Shown here: positions 54,136 to 64,000 of the stretch, one piece after another
Position numbering within the stretch: position 1 is the first letter of the stretch
Layout: each line of letters starts with the position of its first letter
NCBI GenBank assembly: GCA_024036415.1
Contig: JAMWET010006972.1
Location: forward strand, 53,909-117,908
Source: Prochilodus magdalenae
Taxonomy: Eukaryota > Chordata > Actinopteri > Characiformes > Prochilodontidae
Length of the DNA stretch: 64,000 bases
Direction of reading: 5' to 3'
Notes under the pieces: model-generated
Seen by the model: the letters and a program-made list of their open reading frames with translations, nothing else
Databases searched by the model: none
What the model was told of the DNA's origin: nothing
Position numbers and translations under genes: made by a program

Positions 54136-55572
54136 ATAATAAAAAGTATAGTTGCGGTGCATTTCCTGAAGGAAACGCAGGAAGGTAGCGCAGCTTGCTC
54201 AGTGATGAACGAGTGATGGGGGTAAACGAGTGCATTGGGTCGGTATGACTGTGGATTAGCGTCTGGGAACTGGAACGAGGGATGAGTAAAACGCGGAGTA
54301 TGACTGTGGATTCTCTGGGGGAAAAAAAGTGATTACTGAAGTTTGGTGGCTTGGGTCGAAAAATGTTACGGGCTCTATGGTTGGGAAAATGATTGGGTCT
54401 CTATGGGGGAACGAGGGATCAATAAACGAGTGTGGGTCAGTACAACTGTGGACTAGCGTCTGGGTGCCTGCCCTTAGTGAGTATGTGAAGTTTGGTGGCC
54501 CTCGGGCGAACGGAAATGTTACTGCTGGGTTTGGCTTGAAAATGACTGGGTCTCTATGGGGGGAACGAGGGATGAATAAACGAGTGCGGGTCAGTATGAC
54601 TGTGGATTAGCGTCTGGGGGCCTGCCCTTAGTGAGTATGTGAAGTTTGGTGGCTCTCGGGCGAACGAAAGCATTACTGCTTGGTTTGGGTCGAAAATGAC
54701 TGGGACTCTATGGGAGGAACGAGGGATGAATAAACGACAGATAGACGAGTGCGGGTCAGTATGACTGTGGGTCAGTGCTTGGGGACCTGCCCTTAGTGTG
54801 TATGTGAAGTTACGCGCCTCTCGGGCGAACGAAACAGCCGGCTTTAGGTGGGTCCAAAAATGACTGGGACTCTATGGGAGGAACGAGGGATGCGAAAAAA
54901 AGACGAGATGAACGAGTGCGGGTCAATCCTTCACCGAATGCTGGCTTGGGGCTTTGCCCCGAAACCTTGTATCCGATTTGGAGGCTCTAGGTCGAGCGGG
55001 AGTAGAGTACATAGCCAAACAAATTTCCATCCTATTCATTCTCTATGGAGGAAAAAGGGATGCGAAAAAGAGGAGAGATGAACGAGTGCGGGTCAATCCA
55101 TCACCGAATGCTGGCTCGGGGCTTCGCCCCGAGCCCTTGTGTCCGATTTGGAGGCTCTAGGTCGAGTGGAAGTGCGTAAGGTAGGCACGCTTTTCGCCCC
55201 ATTCATTTCCAATGGGAGGAGAAAGGGATGCGATAAAAGGAGAAATGAACGAGTGCGGGTCAATCCATCACCGTTTTCCTGCTTGGGGCTGTGCCCCGAG
55301 CCAGTGTATCCGATTTGGTGTCTCTAGGACGAGCGGAAGTGGGTGAGATGGGCACGCGTTTTCGGCTCCCAATCATTATCTATCGGAAAAAATACCGCAA
55401 AAATTCCTTCCCGATCGGAATTCAAGCATCCGATCAAAAGTTGTATACAAGCACACATCAGCGCATCATACCGGACGATATGGAGTTGGAAAGTCGAGTC
55501 GATATCTCGAAAACTGCGGGACTAGTTAGTCGGCGACGAAAAAACGCGGCGAAAATAGAATAATAATAATAA
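54136..55572 (+). repeat. Satellite unit 3
   Basis: Leader at about 54,155, then a scrambled stretch (54,225-54,420) where A-monomer phrases are shortened and reordered, then A monomers, three B monomers and a C block. A short extra leader-like copy (55,573-55,614) follows before the next hairpin. Confidence 0.8.
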
Positions 55573-55614
55573 CTAGAAAATGCAAATTGAAAGGGAAACG
55601 CGGATAACAGTATA

Positions 55615-55641
55615 GTTGCGCATTGCTTTGCAATGCGCAAC
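55615..55641. repeat. Junction hairpin, 12-bp perfect stem
   Basis: GTTGCGCATTGC-TTT-GCAATGCGCAAC, followed after CATAATAA by CTAG and a leader. Confidence 0.95.
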
Positions 55642-58600
55642 CATAATAACTAGAAAAGTGCATTTCCTGAGGGAAACGCGGGATGGTTGCGCAGCTTGCT
55701 CAGTGAGGAACGAGGGATGAGTAAACGAGTGCGGGTCGGTATGACTGTGGATTAGTGTCTTGAGGATTAGAGTCACACAGAGGAGTACGGGTGCTTGCTA
55801 TGGTGTTGTAGGCCACTTGCAATGGTATTCCAGTTGGTTGCTATGGGGTTGCTAGGGTGGTTGCTATGTTGTGGTGCGTGTGTATGGTGTTGTGTGGTTG
55901 CTATGGTGATGCTGGGGTAAACGGTTGTGTAGGTTCAGTATGTTGCTGGGTTGCTAGGTGGTTGCTTGGTGTTGCTATTGGGTTTGATGGTACTGCCAGG
56001 GAGGTTGGGATGGTGTGGTTGTGTTGGTTGTGTTGGTTGGACTGGTTGGTTACTAGGGTGTTGCTAGGCAGTTGCTATGGTGTTGCTAGGTGTTGCTTGG
56101 TGGTCTCTATGGTGTTGCTAGTTGGTTTTATGGTGTTGCTATGTGTGTTGAAAATGTTGGGACTCTATCCGATGGGAGTTAGGCTAGGGGATGAAGGTGG
56201 TGTGCTAGGTTGCTAGTGGTTGCTATGGTGTACTGCTGGTTGCTAGTGCTTGGGGACCTGCCCTTAGTGTGTATGTGCTGAAGTTTGGTGGCCTTGGTCG
56301 CGGGTGCTCTATTACAGGTTGCTTGGTTAGGTGGGTCCAAAAATGACTGGGACTCTATGGGGGAACGAGGGATGTGATGAGGAGGTTGATGAGTGGGGTG
56401 CGGGGCGGTTGCATCGGGTCAGCTGCTGGGGGCTTTGCCCCTAGTGTGTTGCTATGGTTGCTGCTCTAGGTCGGCGGAAGTTGCTATGCTGGTGTTGCTA
56501 TGTGGGCTCTATGGGTGGTTGCTAAGGGTTGCGAGGCGGTTGCTAGGTGTTGTATGAAGGCGGTTGCTATGGTGATGGGTTGGAATGGATGATATGGTTG
56601 CTATGGGGGTTGCTAGGGATGCTGGTGTTGCTAGAGAGGGTTGCTATGGTAAGGAAATCCAGGCGGTTGCTAGGTGGTTGCTAAGGAGTTGCTGGGGTTG
56701 CTGCTATGGGGTGCTAGGCGGTTGCTAGGCGGTTGCTATGCTGGTTGCTAGGCGAGGGCTTGCTAGGTGGGGTTGCTATGGTGGTTGCTAGGGGGCTATG
56801 GGGTTGCTAGGTGGTTCCTATTCATTCTGCTAAGGGTTGGAAGGGGGTTGCTAGGCGGTTGCTATGGGTTGAGGCGGTTGCTATGGTGGGTTGCTAGGTG
56901 TTCTACCTGAGGTTGCTTGCTATGGGCCCCGGTCTTGCGAGGTGGTTGTATCCGATTTGGTGGCTCTAGGTCGTTGCTAGGTGGGGTTGCTAAGTAGGTT
57001 GCTTGGGGCCCTATTCATTTGCTAGGTGGAGGAAAAGTGCGGGGCTGTTGATTAAAAGGTTGCTATGGTATCCCAGTGCGGTTGCAATCGTTGCCGTTAG
57101 CTTGCTTTGGGTTGCTATGGTGCTGCTATGTGGATGCTAGGTGGTTGCTATGGTATTGCTATGGTTGCTTGGTTGGGGCCTGCGGTTTGCTATGGTTGCT
57201 AGGCGGCTTGCTGGGGTAGTGGTAAAAAAGGTGTGGCAAAATGCTAGGTGGTTGCTATGGTGTCCCAGCCGGTAACTATGGTGTTGCTAGGCAGTTGCTA
57301 TGGTATCCCAGGTGGTTGCTAAGGTGTTGCTAGGCGGTTGCTAGGTTGGTCGGTCTAGGGTGTTGCTAAGTGGTTGCTATTTGGTTTTTCCTAAGGTTGC
57401 TATCGTGTTGGCGTTGGGATGTAAAAACGAGGAGCTGCGAAAACGGTTGCGGGTATCCATCACCGGTTGCTCAGGTGTTGTTGCTATGGTGCGATTTATG
57501 CTAGGAAAGTTGCTATGGTATCCCAGGTGGTTGCTATGGTGTTTCCTAGGGGTGGTTGCTATAGTATCGAATCGAACGAACTGCGGGCAATCGATCAAAA
57601 AATTGGCTGCTAAGAGGTTGCTAGGCTGCTGATATGGTATCTAAAGAGCGATGTTTGCGGAGAGTTTGCTATGATGTATCCAAAATGAATGGGGGTCAAT
57701 GGGAGGAACGAGGGATGAAAAAAAACGACATATAACGAGTGCGGGTCAGTATGACTGTGGATTTGTGGGGGGGGACCTGCCCTTAGTAGTTAGTGTAGTA
57801 CGGAAGTTTGGTGGCTTCAGGCGAACGAAAACGAAATAACTTACTGCTTGGGTTGGGTCTAAAATGACTGGGACTCTATGGGAGGAACGAGGGATGAGAA
57901 AACGAGTGCGGGTCAGTATGACTGTGGATTAGTGTCTGTGGGCCTGCCCTTAGTCAGCACGTGAAGTTTGGTGGCTCTCGGGCGACTGGAAACGTTACTG
58001 CTAGGTATCGCTCGAAAATGATTGGGTCTCTATGGGGGAACGAGGGATGAATAAACGAGTGTGGGTCAGTACAACTGTGGATTAGCGTCTGGGGACCTGC
58101 CCTTAGTGAGTATGTGAAGTTTGGTGGCTCTCGGGCGAACGACAGCATTACTTGGTTTGGGTGGGTCCAAAAATGACTGGGATGCTATGGGAGGAACGAG
58201 GGATGAATACACAGCAGATAGACGAGTACGGGTCAGTATGACTGTGCATTAGTGCTTGGGGACCTGCCCTTCGTGTGTATGTGAAGTTTAGCGCCTCTCG
58301 GGGGAACGAAACAGCCGGCTTTAGGTGGGTCCAATAATGACTGGGAATCTATGGGAGGAACGAGGGATGCGAAAAAGAGGCGAGATGAACGAGTGCGGGT
58401 CAATCCATCACCGAATGCTGGCTCGGGGCCTTACCTTGAGCCTCTCTATCCGATTTGGAAGCTCTAGGTCGAGCGGGTGGAGAGTACGTGGGCAAACAAT
58501 TTTCCAACCTATTCATTCTCTATGGAGGAAAAAGGGATGCGAAAAAGAGGAGAGATGAACGAGTGTGGGTCAATCCATCACCGAATGCTGGCTCGGGGCT

Positions 58601-59050
58601 TCGCCCCGAGCCCTTGCATCCAATTTGGTGTCTCTTTGTCGAGCGGAAGTGGGTTAGGTAGGCACGCTTTTCGCCCCATTCATTTCCAATGAGAGGAGAA
58701 AGGGATGCGATAAAAGGAGAAATGAACGAGTGCGGGTCAATCCATCACCGTATTCCTGCTAGGGGCTGTGCCCCGAGCCTGTGTATCCGATTTGGTGTCT
58801 CTAGGTCGAGCGGAAGTGGGTTAGATGGGCACGCGTTTTCGGCTCCCATTCATTCTCTATGGGAAAAAATTCCGGAAAAATTCCTTCCCGATCGGAATTC
58901 TTGCATCCGATCAAAAAGCTGTATACAAGCAAACATCAGCGCATCATACCGGACGATATGGAGTTGGAACGGAGTCGATATCTCGAAAACTGCGGGACTA
59001 GTTAGCCGGCGACGAAAACGCGGCGAAATAAGAACAATAATAAACGCGCG
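55642..59050 (+). repeat. Satellite unit 4, interrupted by a TTGC-rich mosaic
   Basis: The leader and the start of one A monomer (to about 55,765) are followed by 1.9 kb of foreign repeat. The satellite resumes at about 57,690 with A monomers, then three B monomers and a C block ending near 59,045. A partly scrambled 150-bp stretch precedes the next leader. Confidence 0.75.
55766..57690 (+). repeat. GGTTGCTATGG / GTTGCTAGG minisatellite mixed with satellite fragments
   Basis: Short degenerate units of GGTTGCTATGGTGTTGCTAG dominate, a motif common in fish tandem repeats. Fragments of 20-60 bp from the satellite are embedded in it at many points: GACCTGCCCTTAGTGTGTAT near 56,260, AAAATGACTGGGACTCTATG near 56,340, GGGGGCTTTGCCCC near 56,428, TATCCGATTTGGTGGCTCTA near 56,950, and others. 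The satellite fragments keep their normal order. Confidence 0.8.
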
Positions 59051-59202
59051 GCTAATAACTAAAATCGCGCTCCTGGGAAAAATGGTTGCGCAGCTTGCAG
59101 TGAGGAAAGGGATGAATGCGAAAAGGAAACTGCGGGGTGGTTGTGCAATGACTGGGCTCGTATAACTGTGGATTAATAATGCTTTGAAATAATAATAATA
59201 AC

Positions 59203-60392
59203 TAGAAAAGTGCATTTCCTGAGGGAAACGCGGGATGGTTGCGCAGCTTGCTCAGTGAGGAACGAGGGATGAGTAAACGAGTGCGGGTCGGTATGACTGT
59301 GGATTAGCGTCTGGGGGCCTGCCCTTAGTGAGTACGCGAAGTTTGGAGGCTCTCGGGCGAACGGAAACGTTACTGCTTGGTTTGACTTGAAAATGACAAG
59401 GTCTCTATGGGGGGAACGAGGGATGAGTAAACGAGTGTGGGTCGGTATGACTATGGATTAGCGTCTGGGGGCCTGCCCTTAGTGAGTATGTGAAGTTTGG
59501 TGGCTCTCGGGCGAACGAAAGCATTACTTGGTTTTGGTCTAAAATGACTGGGACTCTATGGGAGGAACGAGGGATGAATAAACGACAGATAGACGAGTGC
59601 GGGTCAGTATGGCTGTGGATTAGTGCTTGGGGACCTGCCCTTAGTGTGTATGTGAAGTTACGCGCCTCTCGGGCGAACGAAACAGCCGGCTTTAGGTGGG
59701 TCCAAAAATGACTGGGACTCTATGGGAGGAACGAGGGATGCGAAAAAGAGGCGAGATGAACGAGTGCGGGTCAATCCATCACCGAATGCTGGCTCGGGGC
59801 TTTGCCCCGAACCCTTGTATCCGATTTGGAGGCTCTAGGTCGAGCGGGAGTAGAGTACATAGGCAAACAATTTTCCATCCTATTCATTCTCTATGGAGGA
59901 AAAAGGGATGCGAAAAAGAGGAGAGATGAACGAGTGCGGGTCAATCCATCACCCAATGCTGGCTCGGGGCTTCGCCCCGAGCCCTTGGATCCGATTTGGT
60001 GTCTCTAGCTTGAGCGGAAGTGCGTAAGGTGGGCACGCTTTTCGCCCCATTCATTTCCAATGGGAGGAGAAAGGGATGCGATAAAAGGAGAAACGAACGA
60101 GTGCGGGTCAATCCATCACCGTATTCCTGCTTGGGGCTGTGCCCCGAGCCTGTGTATCCGATTTGGTGTCTCTAGGTCGAGCGGAAGTGGGTTAGATGGG
60201 CACGCATTTTTCGCTCCAATTCATTCTCTATGGGAAAAAATTCCGGAAAAATTCCTTCCCGATCGGAATTCTTGCATCCGATCAAAAAGTTGTATACAAG
60301 CACACATCAGCGCATCATACCGGACGATATGGAGTTGGAACGGAGTCGATATCTCGAAAACTGCGGGACGAGTTAGTCGGCGACGAAAACGC
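59203..60392 (+). repeat. Satellite unit 5
   Basis: Complete leader, three A monomers, three B monomers and one C block that ends at ACGAAAACGCG, joined directly to the next hairpin without the TAA run. Confidence 0.85.
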
Positions 60393-60413
60393 GCGCATTG
60401 CTTTGCAATGCGC
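60393..60413. repeat. Junction hairpin, 9-bp perfect stem
   Basis: GCGCATTGC-TTT-GCAATGCGC, shorter than the other junction hairpins, followed by a (TAA)n run. Confidence 0.9.
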
Positions 60414-60526
60414 AAAATAATAATAATAATAATAAAAAGTATAGTTGCGCAAGTTGCGCGGGATGGTGGGCTTGCTCATCGGAGGAACAACGAGTGCGGC
60501 GCAATAATGCGCTGGGGGCCTGCCCA

Positions 60527-61335
60527 TAATAACTAGAAAAGTGCATTTCCTGAGGGAAACGCGGGATGGTTGCGCAGCTTGCTCAGTGAGGAACGAGGGA
60601 TGAGTAAACGAGTGCGGGTCAGTATGACTGTGGATTAGCGTTTGGGGGCCTGAACTTAGTAAACACGTGAAGTTTGGTGGCTCTCAGGCGACCGGAAACG
60701 TTACTGCTTGGTTTGGTTCGAAAATGACTGGGTCTCTATGGGGGGAACGAGGGATGAATAAACGAGTGTGGGTCAGTATGACTGAGGATTAGCGCCTGGG
60801 GGCCTGCCCTTAGTGTGTATCTGAAGTTTGGTGGCTCTCGAGCGAAGGAAAGCATTACTGCTTGGTTTGGGTCGAAAATGACTGGGACTCTATGGGAGGA
60901 ACGAGGGATGAATAAATGACAGATAGACGAGTGCGGGTCAGTTTGACTGTGCATTATTGCTTGGGGACCTGCCTTTAGTGTGTATGTAAAGTTTCGCCTT
61001 TCTCGGGCGAACGAAACAGCCGGCTTTAGGTGTGTCCAAAAATGACTGGGACTCTATGGGACGAACGAGGGATGCAAAAAAGAGGTGAGATGAACGAGTG
61101 CGGGTCAATCCATCACTGAATGCTGGCTCTGGCCTTTGCCCTGAACCCTTGTATCCGATTTGGAGGCTCTAGGTCGAGCGGGAGTAGAGTACATAGGCAA
61201 ACAATTTTCCATCCTATTCATTCTCTATGGAGGAAAAAGGGATGCGAAAAAGAGGAGAGATGAACGAGTGCGGGTCAATCCATCACCGAATGCTGGCTCG
61301 GGGCTTCGCCCCGAGCCCTTGTGTCCGATTTGGGG
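60527..61335 (+). repeat. Satellite unit 6 (truncated)
   Basis: Leader, three A monomers and two B monomers, the second cut at CCGATTTGG where GT-rich repeat begins. No C block. Confidence 0.85.
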
Positions 61336-63169
61336 TGTGTGTGTGTGTGGTGTGTGTGAGTGTGTGTGTACAGTGTGTGTGTATTAGTGTGTGTGTACAG
61401 TGCGGTGTGCTATGTGTGTGTGGGGTGTGAGTTGTGTGTGTCGAGTGTGTGGTGTGTGTGTGGTGTGTGTGTGTTGTGTGTGTGTGTGTGTGTGGGGTGT
61501 GTGTGGTGTGTGTGGGGTGTGTACAGTGTGTGAGGTGTGAGTGGGGTGTGTACAGTGTGTGAGGTGTGAGTGGTGTGTAGTGTGTGGTGTGTGTGTAGTG
61601 AGTGTGTGTGTGTAGTGAGTGTGTGTGGTGTGTGTGTGTGCGTGTGTGTAGTGTGTATGGTGTGTGTGAGTGTGTGTGTGTGTGAGTGTGTGTGTGTGTG
61701 GTGTGTGTGGTGTGTGTTTTGTTTGTGTGGTGTGTGAGTGTTGTGTGTATAGTGTGTGGGGTGTGAGTGGAGTGTGTATAGTGTGTGTGGTGTGAGTGTG
61801 GTGTGTATAGTGTGTGTGGTGTGAGTGGGGTGTGTACAGTGTGTGAGGTGAGAGTGGTGTGTGTACAGTGTGTGGGGTGTGTGTGTGGTGTGTGTTGTGT
61901 GTGTGTGTGTGTGTGTGTGTGTATAGTGTGTGTGTGTGTGAGTGTGTGTACAGTGTGTGTGTGTGTGAGTGGTGTGTGTGTAGTGTGTGTGAGGTGTGTG
62001 TGTGGGTGTGTACAGCGTGTGTGTGTGTGTGTGTTGTGTGGTGTGTGTGTAGTGTGTGTGGGGTGTGTGTGGTGTGTGTGGTGTGTGGGGTGTGAGTGTG
62101 GTGTGTACAGTGTGTGAGGTGTGAGTGGGGTGTGTAACGTGTGTGTTGTGTGAGTGGGGTGTGTTGTGTGTGTGTGGTGTGAGTGGAGTGTGTATAGTGT
62201 GTGTGGTGTGAGTGTGAGTGTACAGTGTGTGTGGGGTGTGTGTGGGTGTGTACAGTGTGTGTGTGTGTGTGTACAGTGTGTATAGTGTGTGGTGTGAGTG
62301 AGTGGTGTGTGTAGAGTGTGTGAGGTGTGAGTGGAGTGTGTGAGTGTGTGTGGTGTGAGTGGTGTGTGTATAGTGTGTGGGGTGTGAGTGGAGTGTGTGT
62401 GTAGAGTGTGTGTGTGTGTGTGTAGAGTGTGTGTGTGTAGTGTGTGTGTACAGTGTGTGGTGTGAGGGGTGTGTGTGTGTGTGTGTGTGTGTGTGGTGTG
62501 AGTGTGGTGTGTGTAGTGTGTGTGGGGTGTGTGTTGGAGTGTGTGTGATTGTGTGTTGGGGTGTGTGTGAGTGTGTGAGTGTGTGTGTGTGTATAGTGTG
62601 TGAGTGTGAGTGTGTGTGTGTGTGTGTGTTGTGTGAGTGGAGTGTGTATAGTGTGTGTGGTGTGAGTTGGGAATGTAGTGTGTGTAGTGTGTACAGTGTG
62701 TGTGGTGTGAATAGGGTGTGTACATGGTGTGTGGTGTGAATAGAGTGTGTATAATGTGTGAGGTGTGAGTGGAGTGTGTATAGTGTGTGGGGTATGAGTG
62801 GAGTGTGTATTGTGTGTGTGGTGTAAGTGGAGTGTTTACAGTGTGTGGTGAGAGTGGGGTGTGTATAGTGTGTGTGGTGTGTACATGGTGTGTGAGGTGT
62901 TAATAGGGTGTGTATAATGTGTGAGGTGTGAGTGGAGTGTGTATAGTGTGTGGGGTATGAGTTAGGTGTGTACACTATGAGGTGAAAGTGGGGTGTGTAC
63001 AGTGTGTGTGGTGTTTAGTGTGTGAGGTGTGAGTGTGGTGTGCATAATGTGTTGGGTGTGAGTGAAGTGTGTATAGTGTGTGGGGTATAGGTGGAGTGTG
63101 TTCTGAGTGTGAGGTATGAGTGGAGTGTGTATAGTGTGTGGGGTGTGAGTGGAGTGTGTATAGTGTGTG

Positions 63170-63209
<40 letters not shown>

Positions 63210-63745
63210 AGTGTGTGTGAGTGTGTAGTAGTGTATAGTGTTTGAGGTGTGATGGAGTATCTATGGTATGTGGGATGTAAGTGCAGTGTGTATAGTGTGT
63301 GGGGTATGAGTGGAGTGTGTATAGTGTGTGGGGTGTGAGTGGTGTGTCTGTAGTGTGTGGGGTGAGAGTGGGGTGTGTACAGTGTGTGAGGTGTGAGTTG
63401 GGTGTGTATAATGTGTGGGGTGTGAGTGAAGTGTGTATAGTGTGTGGGGTGTGAGTGGAGTGTGTATAGTGTGTGGGGTGTGAGTGGAGTGTGTATAATG
63501 TGTGGGGTGTGTGTGGTGTGTGTACAGTGTGGTGTGAGTGGGGTTTGTGAGTGCTGTGAGGTGTGTACAGTAAGTGTCTGATGTGTGAATGTAGTGTGTA
63601 GTGTTTGTTTGGTGTGCTCAGGAGTGTGTGTGGTGTGTGCAGTGTTTGTGTGGTGTGAGTGTAGTGTGAGGTGTGAGTGTAGTGTGTGGTGTGTACAGAG
63701 TGTGTGGTGTACGTGTGGTGCGTACTGTGTGTGTGTATTGCGAAG
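61336..63745 (+). repeat. GT-rich complex minisatellite, 2.4 kb
   Basis: The plus strand is almost only G, T and some A. The left part is irregular GTGT/GGTGTG; the right part (63,050-63,540) is more regular, with a unit near 29 bp, GTGTGTATAGTGTGTGGGGT then GTGAGTGGA. The 480- and 521-codon His/Thr-rich frames on the minus strand come from the absence of stops in this composition and are not genes. Confidence 0.93.
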
Positions 63746-63789
63746 TGTGGCCTGTGTAGTCCATGGATTGCACTGAGCTGTAACATGTT

Positions 63790-64000
63790 GAAGGGGATCC
63801 TAGTCATTCCCTATGGGAAAAAAAACGGCCGTTGATCGGATTCCGTCGGAAAACCGTAGATCGGATCGCTTCAAAAAGCACAAGCACACTATTCGGGTAT
63901 AGGATCTACGATCCTGCCAAGTTTGGTGGCTGTAGCTTGAAAACTGTGGGAGGAGATACTGTTTAAATTTTGAGCGCGGAATAATAATAATAATAACTAG
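63790..64000 (+). repeat. Diverged relative of the satellite end block, cut by the window edge
   Basis: Contains CATTCCCTATGGGAAAAAAA, GATCGGATTCC, CAAAAAGCACAAGCACAC, then CCAAGTTTGGTGGCTGTAG, TTGAAAACTGTGGGAGGAG, GAGCGCGG, a TAA run and CTAG. The order and wording match satellite block C (CTATGGGAAAAAATTCCGG, GATCGGAATT, CAAAAAGTTGTATACAAGCA, CTCGAAAACTGCGGGACTAG, ACGCGGCGAA, TAA run) but with strong divergence, so it is another family member and not part of the same array. Confidence 0.75.

Larger units (their letters stand above)
50530..61335 (+). repeat. Higher-order tandem satellite array
   Basis: About 10.8 kb built from two related monomers and an end block. A monomers (about 154 bp) start GAACGAGGGATGAATAAACG and contain GGGGGCCTGCCCTTAGTGAG and GTTTGGTGGCTCTCGGGCGA. 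B monomers (about 168 bp) start GGGATGCGAAAAAGAGG and contain GGCTCGGGGC-TTC-GCCCCGAGCC or a shorter form. The end block C (about 180 bp) contains GATCGGAATTCTTGCATCCG, CTCGAAAACTGCGGGACTAG and AAAACGCGGCGAAATAAG with a TAA run. The order is leader, three to five A, three B, one C, repeated about six times with 1.2-1.5 kb spacing. Frames over it (for example 50,671-51,384) repeat with the monomers and are not genes. Confidence 0.92.

Noticed and set aside
61283..62975. Minus-strand frames of 480 and 521 codons rich in His and Thr
   Set aside because: They lie wholly in GT-rich repeat DNA; translation of CA repeats in any frame gives Thr/His/Tyr without stops. No domain, start context or splice sites.

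Overview
The window looks like nuclear DNA of a ray-finned fish, probably a teleost. Genes are split by short GT-AG introns, there are many di- and tetranucleotide microsatellites, tRNA-derived SINEs and retroposon 3' tails of kinds common in fish, and two vertebrate genes can be recognised. The species cannot be named from the sequence. All family assignments come from reading the translations; no database was searched.

Layout. 1-5,300: AT-rich intergenic DNA with a retroposon tail. 5,300-6,128: CpG-rich promoter and 5' non-coding exon of a plus-strand sex-comb-on-midleg-like gene (SCML4/SCML2 type). 6,129-31,066: the rest of that gene, with seven introns between eight coding exons (455 codons plus stop), AT-hook-like basic patches, a SLED domain and a C-terminal SAM domain. 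Its introns hold an inverted SINE pair, a 360-bp CT tract that touches a splice acceptor, a 2.7-kb hairpin-ended repeat and several microsatellites. 31,067-34,720: 3' flank, including a decayed second copy of the terminal SAM exon. 34,721-36,226: the single coding exon of rai2 on the minus strand, convergent with the SCML gene. 36,227-45,178: probable rai2 5' intron, with a 1.1-kb minisatellite. 45,179-46,790: probable rai2 first exon and promoter, then a degenerate array of CCAAT-box motifs. 46,800-50,530: intergenic, no gene seen. 50,530-64,000: almost entirely tandem repeats, namely a higher-order satellite with hairpins, a TTGC-rich mosaic, a 2.4-kb GT-rich array, and a diverged satellite relative at the very end.

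Biology. Both genes belong to nuclear transcriptional repression: SCML proteins are Polycomb-group relatives, and RAI2 is a CtBP-binding protein. In human, RAI2 neighbours SCML2 on Xp22 while SCML4 neighbours the RAI2 relative SOBP on 6q21, so this pair looks like one copy of an ancient duplicated block. Most notable points: a sequence module shared by the two promoters; a missing serine in the first of RAI2's two CtBP motifs; a duplicated SAM exon that could still be spliced; an exon acceptor formed by a huge CT repeat; and evidence that the 10.8-kb satellite, the dispersed 2.7-kb repeat and the window-end fragment belong to one family of non-coding elements with hairpins at both ends and a shared 3' core.
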